A stretch of 64,000 nucleotides of DNA. It comes from Lampris incognitus. Its lineage: Eukaryota; Chordata; Actinopteri; Lampriformes; Lampridae. Under the pieces are notes generated by a model. The model saw only the letters and a program-made list of their open reading frames with translations, was not told the DNA's origin and did not search any database. Below, one piece after another: positions 22,471 to 31,560 of the stretch. Location: positions 28,582,166 to 28,646,165 of the forward strand of contig NC_079222.1 in assembly GCF_029633865.1 (NCBI RefSeq). Direction: 5' to 3'. The first letter of the stretch is position 1; every line of letters starts with the position of its first letter. Position numbers and translations under genes: made by a program.

Positions 22471-23104
22471 ATATAATATCGTTTAATAATGTCGTTTGCA
22501 ATGACAGTGTTCCTGATTCCAGATTTTTCTGAAATATGTTGCAAGAATCAATATCGAAGCAAGTGCTAATTAAAAAAAACAAACAATAAAATTCATTAAG
22601 TAAATAATCAAATAATGAATGTGCTGTTGTATTGTTTTCGATGAAATACTGGTCAGAAATAATTCAGTTTTGATACTGCCCCAACTTTTTCTGATTAGGA
22701 GCTGGAGCTGCAAGATGTGCAACAGCAGAAATGTGTAGTGCTGCTGGGCGACTGGCTCCACGGCAGCGCAACTGCAGCACTAAAAACGTGTGCATGCTCA
22801 GTATGCAACCATCAACAGCCATATCTTGCTTGAGGGAATACCGAGCGGGCAAGGACCACGTCCATCTTGTCTCGTTTCCTGGATGCAAGGCCGACATTGT
22901 TCTGGAAGCACTTCATAGCGACCGGGCATGAGAATGGCGCAAAATATAAAAAGGGTGCGGAATACTGCGTGAGGTGGGATTTAGCGGCGTTTTGTGTTGT
23001 TATCCTTTTTATCCGTGTAACACGAACCACTGCATAGATTTTTATGGCTGTCCAAACTTCACAGCATTTGTGAAACCCAAGTCATTAAACCAGTTCAACG
23101 TCTT

Positions 23105-23105
<1 letters not shown>
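22471..23105. other. Stretch without recognisable feature
   Basis: No gene is recognised. The open frames around 22664-23030 have no recognisable domain. Confidence 0.35.

Positions 23106-23197
<92 letters not shown>
23106..23197. repeat. (CA)n microsatellite
   Basis: Uninterrupted CA run of about 92 bp. Confidence 0.97.
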
Positions 23198-23200
<3 letters not shown>

Positions 23201-23621
23201 AAGCAACATCAATGAATACACTGGCTGAAATACAATAACCTATTGTAACTTCAGACCAGGGGTCTTGCCGCCCATATGGTTTTGTCATCAGTCTCAATTA
23301 TGACAGGGCTGCACGGTCCCTTTCTGCCGTATCTACTAACACATCCATCCCTGAAAAAGTCAGTCTCCGTGTCTCTCAGCCTCAACACGAACACGAACAC
23401 GTGCTCATAGGCACGCCTGCATGATAGTTGTGTTGATTATGTGTTTTAAAGTGCAACATTTTTTTTACATTTTGCACCATTATATCTAATAACGAGTCAT
23501 TCGAAGGACTGAAGAGAGCTCCCTTTCTGTTTTCACTCACTGTATCTTGGTGATTGTCCCTGTGTTATCACAAGCTGCCTGTGCTGCTTCTGTTCTCCTC
23601 AGTATCAGCACGTCTGGCACA

Positions 23622-23790
23622 ACGTTCACAGGGTTGGCGTGAAGAGCAGTGGTCTTGACGCGCGTGCGCGCACACACATAGATGCACGTGCGCGCGCACA
23701 CCACGTTCACAGGGTTGGAGTGGAGAGCAATGGTCTTGACGCGCGCGCGCGCACACACACACACAGATGCACGCACACGCACGCACGTGC
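23622..23790. repeat. Two tandem 81-bp units with CG/CA purine-pyrimidine tracts
   Basis: Both units begin ACGTTCACAGGGTTGG (23622 and 23703) and run into GCGCGCGCACACACA tracts of alternating purine-pyrimidine, which could adopt Z-DNA. Confidence 0.85.
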
Positions 23791-24757
23791 ACACACACAC
23801 ACAGAGCTGTGCTCCCTGTATCCTCTCCAAACCCCTGGCTTCCTTGCTGGGGAAAGAGGGGAGTAGGTGATAGGAAGAGAGGAGACAGTGGGGATGTGAT
23901 ACAACAATAGCAGGAAGTGACTTCAGATCAATGCAGGTTGTGTAAACTATACCAACAGATAAACACCTAGCAAACAAACGTCTCCGGCGAGCCATAAACA
24001 AGATCACTCACGCTTTTAAGCCTCATGCTCAGGATTAAGGACAACTTGGCCTTTCATCAGTCGTGGACCAAAAAAATAATAATAATAAACAAATAAACCT
24101 GCAATCACAATCGTAGCAAAATACATATTAAAAAAAACAATTATCAAAAAAATAAAAATAAATCAATGACTGAAATTTAAAAATATATATACCATGATGC
24201 TCTCTGCACTTCGGATCGCAGGTGAGTGATAAAACATTGTGTTTTTTTGTGGCGTTTATAACAACTGACAAACATTATTTATTTACACATCAACATGCTT
24301 AACACTGCAGCACTATGCCTAAAAGTACTGTTCTTCATTTTGCTGCTTGGTGTGTTTTGTAATTGCCAGCAACTGTTTAAACACTTATTAATCGACTCAA
24401 AAACACTTAAACTTCAAACGTATTTTTATAGTAAATCTTGGGTGTTTGCTGTTGAAAAGTAGCTGGCGGACTTGGGACTGTGGAGGTTATAACTCAAGCT
24501 ACTGTTATCCTGCGGAGCTCCATAAAAGGGCCCACACATTTCCGGTCTACTGTCCATTGAAAGAGCATCTGTCTGACCCCTGATGCCTGCCTACTCAGAG
24601 GGAGCACGTGCATACACGTGCTTACGCGCGCACGCGCACGGTTTGTTTTTTATACTTAAGGACCTTCACTGTCATTGACTACGTTCGTCCCCTAGCCCCT
24701 GACTCCAACCTTAACCATCAGCACTACATGCCTAACCTTAACCCTTACCTGACATTT
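23791..24757. other. Stretch without recognisable feature
   Basis: A-rich around 24060-24190 and CG/CA-rich around 24604-24640. No gene is recognised. Confidence 0.4.
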
Positions 24758-24771
24758 CAGCCAATCCCAAT

Positions 24772-25194
24772 TCTTTTTTATTTTCGTCCTTTTTCCTCCC
24801 CAAATGTATCCGGCCAATTACCTCACTGTTCCGGGTCGTCCCCGATCGCTGCTCCACCCCTACCACAAGACTCATCAGATATACATGTGGAGTCGCCAGC
24901 CGCTTCTTTTCACCTGACAGTGAGGAGTTTCACCTGACAGTGAGGAGTTTCACCATGGGAATGTAGCGCGTGGGAAGATCACGCTATTCCCCCCAGTTCC
25001 CCCTCCTCCCCGAACAGGTACCCCGAGTGACCAGAGGGGGCGCTGGTGCAGCGACCAGGACACATACCCACCCGCAGACACGGCCGATTGCGTCTGTAGG
25101 GACGCCCGACCAAGCAGGAGGCAACACTGGGATTCGAACCGGCGACCCCTGTGTTGGTAGGCAACGGAATAGACCGCTACGCTACCCGGACACC
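24772..25194 (-). mobile_element. tRNA-derived SINE (family A), near full length, with TSD
   Basis: 423 bp in minus orientation, head GTGTCCGGGTAGCGTAGCGG, B box GGTTCGAATCC. The family's TTTCACCTGACAGTGAGGAG block is duplicated in tandem at 24914-24955. Flanked by a 14-bp duplication with one mismatch (CAGCCAATCCCAAT 24758-24771; CAGCCAATCCTAAT 25195-25208). Confidence 0.92.
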
Positions 25195-25208
25195 CAGCCA
25201 ATCCTAAT

Positions 25209-26265
25209 CCTAACCCTGAACCTATCCTAACCCTAACGTAACCCCTTGAAGACGTGAAAATGTCCCCACTCGTTTGATTAAAATACTCAAATCCACCCTC
25301 ACAAACACAGCAGAGCAGGACCCAGAGACATTTACATGGTGAGTACCCCCCCACACACACACACCCACACACAGATTATACAAAAACCTCATGTTCCTTT
25401 TTTTTTTTTTTTGCTGTGTGTTGTTTTTAACTCTAGCCCCACATCCCAATGGGAAAAGGGGCGCTATGGGGTTGGGGGGGGTCAGCGGTAGACCCTTATT
25501 ACTTGTTACTAAAAAGCTTTACAGGAGATTTACAGCTCATGAAGACAGACTATAATCTCTTAGACGCTTCACACATATGGCCAATGAGATCATCAAGTTC
25601 ACCCCTCTGAAAAATGCCATAGTGTATAAACACATCACATTAAAACAAAAAGAAAAGATGATTAAAGGATATTTCCCCCTCGGAGACAACAACGGTCCCA
25701 GCCTGTGTTGTTATTTTAAAGCGATATGCAGAGGACAGCGTTATCTATGTCCAGGCTTGTACTGTGTCTGTAGATGTGGCTGGTTGCAGATGCACGTCTG
25801 GGTCAACTCTCCTCCACACCAGATTAGCTGTGAGGCCGGTCTCCTATTACATCCTCTCCAGTCTAATTCCATGGTCTAATAAGTATCCGAGTCCCAAAAG
25901 AGAGAGACGGGTCAAGGGGCAGACAAAACATTGTTTACTGAAATATAAGGAAGAGAAAATAATGAGAGGAGACAGAAATACCAGAGAGCCTAATGAGAGG
26001 CATCTTTTGACATGGGCACAGACAACCCCGTTTAGAGGAATGTCAAATGTGGACACAGTGAATATATGGCAGGCCGTAACTAACATCTGACTGCCACATT
26101 GAGTTCTTTGTCTCATGGGGCAACCGTTAATTTGCCTATGGTGATGCTGGATAAAGATTCACTGCTTACACTCCACACTGTTATTGGGGGCCCCGGCTCT
26201 CAATGGATCTCTAGCATGGAGACAGCAAGAAGGCATCTCTGAGTTTTATCTTAATGTATAGCCTA
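25209..26265. other. Stretch without recognisable feature
   Basis: A short run of imperfect CCTAAC/CCTAAT units is at 25203-25240. A T run (25399-25412) and a G run near 25476 occur. No gene is recognised. Confidence 0.4.
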
Positions 26266-26412
26266 CGTAGCGAATTTGGGGGGCAGACGGGAACCGCCGC
26301 AGCCGGGACGCGAACCCGGGTCTCCCACACCACGGGCGACTACACTAACCACTCAACTAAAGGGTCAGACCCGTTAGCTAAGGGCTAGCGAATACACATC
26401 CGTGGTCGTTAA
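26266..26412 (-). repeat. Left LTR of the miniature LTR cluster, with tRNA-like Pol III boxes
   Basis: On the minus strand it starts TTAACGACCACGGATG and ends TTCGCTACG. It contains TAGTTGAGTGG, a full match to the A-box consensus, then about 31 bases later GGGTTCGCGTCCC, a B box with one deviation inside a perfect 5-bp T-arm stem. An anticodon-arm-like stem GTCGCCC/GGGAGAC lies between. Confidence 0.7.
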
Positions 26413-26531
26413 CCAGTCGACGAAAGCGATTTCACTACCCCCCCCCCCCCGGGAAGCGCTTCCCCGCGCTTCAGCACACCAGCTCCCTCGCCTCTGGGCG
26501 CACGCGCTTCCGGTGGCCTCACAGTCTCACC

Positions 26532-26549
26532 ATCCCACTTCTGACACCA
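26532..26549 (-). promoter_or_regulatory. Second tRNA-Leu primer binding site, inverted
   Basis: Same 18-mer as 26748-26765 on the minus strand. On this side it abuts the start rather than the end of the middle LTR, which shows an inversion or recombination junction. Confidence 0.8.
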
Positions 26550-26550
26550 G

Positions 26551-26746
26551 CGTAACGACCACAGATGACTAGACTCGCTAGCCCTTGGCTAACAGGTCGG
26601 ACCCTTTAGTTGAGCCCAGTCAGCTAAAGGGTCCACTAACCAGTCAGCTTCAGGGGCAGCGAACCCGGGTCACCTGTGGTGCGGGCGACCCGGGTTCGGT
26701 TCCCGGCTGCGGCGGCGGTTCCCGGCTGCCCCATGAATTCGCTACA
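26551..26746 (+). repeat. Middle LTR of the miniature LTR cluster
   Basis: It starts CGTAACGACCACAG and ends TTCGCTACA one base before the rightward primer site. It contains a T-arm-like block GACCCGGGTTCGGTTCCCGG (26688-26707). A second primer site in the opposite direction ends one base before its left edge. Confidence 0.75.
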
Positions 26747-26747
26747 T

Positions 26748-26765
26748 TGGTGTCAGAAGTGGGAT
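26748..26765 (+). promoter_or_regulatory. Primer binding site complementary to tRNA-Leu 3' end
   Basis: The 18-mer TGGTGTCAGAAGTGGGAT is the complement of a tRNA-Leu 3' terminus (ATCCCACTTCTGACACCA). It starts one base after the LTR, the standard position of a retroelement primer site. An identical 18-mer in the other orientation lies at 26532-26549. Confidence 0.85.
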
Positions 26766-26850
26766 GGTGAGACCGTGAGGCCATCGGAAGCGCGTGCGCC
26801 CAGAGGCGTGAGGGAGCTGATATGCTGAAGCGCAGGGAGGCGCTTCCCGA

Positions 26851-26867
26851 AGAAAGGGGGGGGGGGT
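26851..26867 (+). promoter_or_regulatory. Polypurine tract before the right LTR
   Basis: AGAAAGGGGGGGGGGG-type run two bases upstream of the right LTR start, where plus-strand DNA synthesis of an LTR element would be primed. Confidence 0.7.
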
Positions 26868-26869
26868 AG

Positions 26870-26998
26870 TGTAACGACCACGGTTGACCAGACTCGCTAG
26901 CCCTTGGCTAATGGGTCAGACCCTTTGATTGACTTTTTAGCACAGTCGCCCGTGGTGCGGACGACTGTCGCTTCCCGGCTGCCCCTGAATTCACTACA
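26870..26998 (+). repeat. Right LTR of the miniature LTR cluster
   Basis: 129 bp from TGTAACGACCACGG to CACTACA, with TG...CA ends. It is shorter than the other two and lacks the B-box block. Confidence 0.75.
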
Positions 26999-29514
26999 CA
27001 TATAATAGGATTAAAAAAAAATCAGTTGACAGAAGTATTGTGCAAGATATATTTTGCAAATTAAAATGATGTCTTGCTCAAAAGTCAACAAAAACGGAAA
27101 TAGTGTTGGAATTACGTTGCTTGGCAAATCGGGACATTGGGGAGGCCATGCTCGGTTGTGTATTCTTGGGCTGTGGCCAGTCCCTCCCGGAGAATAAGGC
27201 CTGTATAGATGCTGAGGACTCCTATATCCATTCAGAGACTGAAGGGAAATGGTTGGGCTGGGCACTTTGGAGGGTGCTGTGGGAATTAGCCCTATTTGAA
27301 ATGCAAATTCCACACAAAGCTGAAAGACCCGGGGAAACAGGTGTCCGAGGAAGTGTGCTACTGTGTATGGATGTGAGGGAGGTTATGTGGTTAATGTGGC
27401 TGTTGTGGGGTGTTGAATGTTAACACTGTGTGCATTGAAGCCGACCCATTTGATTCTGTCAGGCGAGTCTCTCCTCCAAACACCGTCTTTTAATTATGGT
27501 GATGTTTATATGCAGACACAACATATAACACAATATGAGTATGTGTAAGAGGGAAAAAGGAAAACAACTCCCTTAGCATTTATTGATGTAAATTTAGTTT
27601 GGTACAAAAACTGCTTTTAGATACAAGAAAATGCCTCCTGATTTAATGAAGAGATTTCTGGGTAGCGAATACACTATATAGCCATGTGCTGTACATACGC
27701 TGAGAAATATAAGTAGTCCCTACGTTTACCTACAATTTGTGATCCTGGAGGATTCTACTTTAAGTCTGGTGAAGTAGAATATTTTAAAATCACTCAACAC
27801 ACTCTTGAGATGGCAACATTCCCTGATACTTGTAAGCATAACATCATTTAACATCTGAGGTTTTAAAAACTCGATTCAATCCACTGAAACAAAATGATTG
27901 GGTACAACACTGAACACGAATGAAATTTCCCAAATCTGGGTCAAAGCTCTATGGCACCCCCTACAGGACAGTGTGTCAAACTACTAGTATCAAGTCCAAC
28001 TGGCTGGTTTGTGTCGGATGAATGTGCAATGTGTACAGTGGAAAAAAATATATATAACAAAATGGAAACAAAATGGAAATAATATCGGTTCAAATGCAAC
28101 TAATTATACATTCAAATTACATTTTCTTCTTTAACTCATACATTCAACATCTAATTCCACCAGGTATGCCAGTTTACATACTGTAAACTGAGATAACTTT
28201 TGGAGATCTAAAATAATAATAATAATAAAGACTTCATTGCAAAAGTCGATGTTTCATTGCTCCTTTGGTAAATTCAAAAGTAGCTTCAATGTTTAATGGC
28301 AAATAAAAACAAAATGATTCCTGAGGGATAAAAATGACCTGTAGGATCATATTAATTATATTGTATTAAAAGGACAAAAAAACAAAAAATCAAATACCTT
28401 ATATGGTTAAAAGGTTAACAAGACATTTGCTGTTTGGTTTATAAACATTATCATGTTAAGAGTTTGAAGTACATAGTGCAGAAAAATAAAATATCAAGTA
28501 ATTATATTTGAGATTTTACATTAATTTCTTCACATTACACTTAGTTCAACATAAGTAAATAAAGACAGTCTCAATCAATGATTTGTCATCCATTTGACTT
28601 TTCAGCCCATTTTACTAAACAAAATGATCTGAAAAGTAATTATTTAATGTTAGTGTTTGTCTGACATGAACATACAACTCCTTTTTATATATCAAAAAAC
28701 AACTCTTGGAAAGAACAATGTGGCAAGTTGTAAAGCTCAAATAAGAAATAAAGCTATTGTGCCAAAGCATATTCATCTGTGTTTCGTCTTAGTCAACAGT
28801 GGCAAGGATTTTTTCTTTTTAAGCCAGATGCTTTCAAATACACCTTAATGAAACGTCCGCATGTGGAACAGACAGAAACAATAGAGCATAGAACAGACTG
28901 CATGGTTCATTTGGAGGAGTCAAGTTTCCAAAATTTCTAAGAAAAAAACAAAATTCTCCTATAACTTGGGAAGTGGTAGCTTCCCCTGTGGAACCTTCTT
29001 CCGTAGTAAAATTATACAAGAACACTACACAGTTCCACAACATGATAGAGTATAAATATATAGATTTGTGTTAGCATCCCTAAAGCTGGAATTCAACCCT
29101 GCTTCACAACATAAGCACCTTGTGCTCTCTCAAACTCACACAGAATCATATACAAGACTTAAAACTGCTTGGGCAGTATACAAATTAAAAACAGTAGTAA
29201 AAAAACATCTTTGGTTGGTGCCAAAATTGTCCCTGCACACATCCTTCATAGGTCAGACAGCTACTTTGGGTTTTTTTTTTTGGTCATACAAGATTGAAGC
29301 TGGTCATGGCTGACAGCTAATCTGAGGATGCCCTGAAGTGTTCAATAACACTAAGCAAAAACCCTGCACTCATTGTTCCAGTTAAGACATAGCCCTATAT
29401 GGTCGCATAAGCGAATTGTGTTCAATTTTGTGCAAAGAATCGATTCTTACAACATAGGATAAGTATGCCACTCTACGTGGGAAACCTAGTGACTATAACA
29501 TGACTATCAAAGAC
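26999..29514. other. AT-rich stretch without recognisable feature
   Basis: No gene or repeat family is recognised. It lies downstream of tbc1d10a on that gene's strand, and distal 3' UTR sequence cannot be excluded. Short TA and AAT runs occur at 28049-28056 and 28215-28228. Confidence 0.4.
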
Positions 29515-29525
29515 AAAGTGCTAAA

Positions 29526-29946
29526 TAGGTGTCCGGGTGGCATGACGGTCTATTCTGTTGCCTACCAACACGGGGATCACCGGTTCGAATCCCCGTGTTA
29601 CCTCTGGCTTGGTCAAGCATCCCTACAGACATAATTGGCCGTGCCTGCGGGTGGGAAGCTGGATGTGGGTATGTGTCCTGGTCGCTGCATTAGCACCTCC
29701 TCTGGTCGATCGGGGCACCTGTTCAGGGAGGAGGGGGAACTGGGGGGGAATCGCGTAATCCTCCCACGCACTACATCCCACTGGCGAAACTCCTCACTGT
29801 CAGGTGAAAAGAAGTGGCTGGCAACTCCACATGTATCAGAGGAGGCATGTGGTAGTCTTCAGCCCTCCCTGGATCGGCAGAGGGGGTGGAGCAGAGACCG
29901 GGATGGCTCGGAAAATAGGGTAATTGGTCAAGTACAATTGGGGAGA
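29526..29946 (+). mobile_element. tRNA-derived SINE (family A), full length, with TSD
   Basis: 421 bp, head GTGTCCGGGTGGCATGACGG, perfect B box GGTTCGAATCC, 3' end CAATTGGGGAGAA. Flanked by exact 11-bp copies of AAAGTGCTAAA (29515-29525 and 29947-29957). It is the cleanest copy for defining the family's length. Confidence 0.95.
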
Positions 29947-29957
29947 AAAGTGCTAAA

Positions 29958-30404
29958 GAGAAGATTTCCATCAGTTGAGGAAACATATCAGTCTAAATCT
30001 TAATTACAACATAATCACAGGACTGCTTTGAGGAGCAAAGCAGCAGCCCTGTTGTTGGTTGGCAAGGATGTACCTCTTTATGCCTAAATTGTACATTCAC
30101 TTTTCTATCACCTGGCCCAAAGAGTGGAATGAACTTTCGGCTTCAATCAGAACTACAGATTAGTTTCCTTCATTCATGAAATACCTGAAAACTTTCCTTT
30201 GTCAGGCCATCTCGATTGTGATTTGAATCCCCTACATCACTGTTTGTGATCCATCTATTGTGCAATTACACTATCTGCAATTGACGTAACATGTACTCTT
30301 GGCTATGATATGTCTGATACTGATTAGTGGCATTGTCCGGCTAATTTACAATATGAATCTCTTTTTCTTGGATCACTCTTGGTCATCTAACTATTGCACA
30401 TGTC
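29958..30404. other. Stretch without recognisable feature
   Basis: No gene is recognised; the sequence CTGGCCCAAAGAGTGGAATG near 30112 resembles LINE-type leader sequence only weakly. Confidence 0.3.
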
Positions 30405-30553
30405 TTAATGCATGTTCAATAATCCATGTAAGAACATCAAAGAAGGTTGAACCAGTTCATCTGGATACAACGTATCTGTCACTCAGTTGAGTGATGAAAC
30501 GTATCTGTCAATAAACGTATCCAGATGAACTGATTAAACTTTCTTTGATGTCT
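30405..30553. repeat. Palindromic pair of Penelope-like terminal repeats
   Basis: Left half contains CATCAAAGAAGGTTGAACCA and CAGTTCATCTGGATAC; right half carries the same sequence inverted, ending CTTTCTTTGATG (30541-30552). The arms meet near TCACTCAGTTGAGTGA (30479-30494). Confidence 0.75.
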
Positions 30554-31158
30554 ATTGCACACTTTCTGTAATTGCTCTTGACATGATATGCACTCTTGGC
30601 TTTGCTATGATTATTATTTAGTGCTCTAAGATGCTTGTAGGTTGACACGCTAATATAGCCGCTAATTGCCGAATCTTATAAAAATGTCTACTTTTTAAAA
30701 AAAAAAGAAGATTGTTTGATTGTTGTATTGTATTGTTGTTATCCTATGCTAAGTACATCGAGAGAGCCACGAAACTGGAGTCAAATTCCACATATGTGCA
30801 AACCTACATGGCTCATAAAAATAACTCTGATTCTAATTTTTAAAAAATGTAAGAAAAAGTGCACAAAAGCTAAAAGTGACACTGGACTCTCTCAACAGAT
30901 AAAACCTCATACATGAGCAAACCAAAACTCTATTTGTCCCATACATACTCTTGCTCCCTGGGTATTAATCATTTAACGCAACATTCCTTCTAGGAGTGCT
31001 TGTTACAGATGTATTGTATTGTAGATTTTCAGTTTTGTTATGACACTGAGAAGTATGAAGATTTCTCCAGATTGACTGTGCATGTCATAACTGTGGATAA
31101 AATAAGATTGGATGGAATGCTTTATGTGTAAATGATTGAAAGATTCCTCCGAGTCCAG
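30554..31158. other. Probable proximal 3' UTR of tbc1d10a
   Basis: On the minus strand this directly follows the tbc1d10a stop codon. No coding signal is present. A poly(A) site could not be assigned. Confidence 0.35.
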
Positions 31159-31560
31159 CTACAGGTACGTGTCATGCTCTGCGCTGCTCAGACTATCCCT
31201 GGATCCTCGTACGGCTGTGTCTTTGTGGAGAGGTAAGGGTTCGGTGGGGACAGGGTAAGGACTGGTGGTCTGTTGCGGGGGGAAGGCTGTGTTCTTTCTT
31301 TCTTCTTTGGTCCATTTAATTTCCGTGGCCTCCTCTTCTCCTTTCCTGTAACTCTTATATCCGAGGGGGGATTCCACTATAATGGTGGGGTTCTGTCTCA
31401 GGTCCTGTTGGCTGGGTGGTTCAGCTGTGATGATGGCCTTCGCACCATGCATCCTGGGAGGAGACTTGCTGCGAAGATCTCCATGATTCTCCTTCCAGCG
31501 CTGCAACTGAGTGAGATGTTCCCTCTCAATGTCTTTCTCTGACACTGGTAGCTCAATAAT
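31159..31560 (-). CDS. tbc1d10a: tbc1d10a exon 9 (stop codon, PDZ ligand)
   Basis: 402 nt including TAG. Begins [20 protein letters not shown], then [11 protein letters not shown], a low-conservation Pro/Ser-rich tail, and SSAEHDTYL at the end. Acceptor CTTCAG. Confidence 0.93.
   Translation of the reverse strand: MIELPVSEKDIEREHLTQLQRWKENHGDLRSKSPPRMHGAKAIITAEPPSQQDLRQNPTIIVESPLGYKSYRKGEEEATEIKWTKEERKNTAFPPQQTTSPYPVPTEPLPLHKDTAVRGSRDSLSSAEHDTYL

Larger units (their letters stand above)
26266..26998. mobile_element. Miniature LTR retroelement (TRIM-like) inverted cluster
   Basis: Two tiny LTR elements without coding sequence face away from a shared middle LTR. Rightward: LTR 26551-26746, primer site 26748-26765, 85-bp spacer, purine tract 26851-26867, LTR 26870-26998. 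Leftward on the minus strand: primer site 26549-26532, spacer, G tract 26450-26438, LTR about 26412-26266. Internal domains are only about 120-140 bp. LTRs start TGTAACGACCAC (C at first base in the middle one) and end CTACA. The size and layout fit terminal-repeat retrotransposons in miniature. Confidence 0.75.

Noticed and set aside
23537-24007. 156-codon open frame on the minus strand rich in Cys, Val, Arg and Ala
   Set aside because: Most of it translates alternating CG/CA tracts and a tandem duplication; no domain is seen.
24772-25194. tRNA gene suggested by A and B boxes
   Set aside because: The boxes belong to the head of a repeated SINE with target duplications; no closed cloverleaf with acceptor stem is present. 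The same holds for the other SINE heads.
25203-25240. Telomere-like CCTAACCC repeats
   Set aside because: Only a few imperfect units next to a SINE duplication; an interstitial coincidence, not a telomere.
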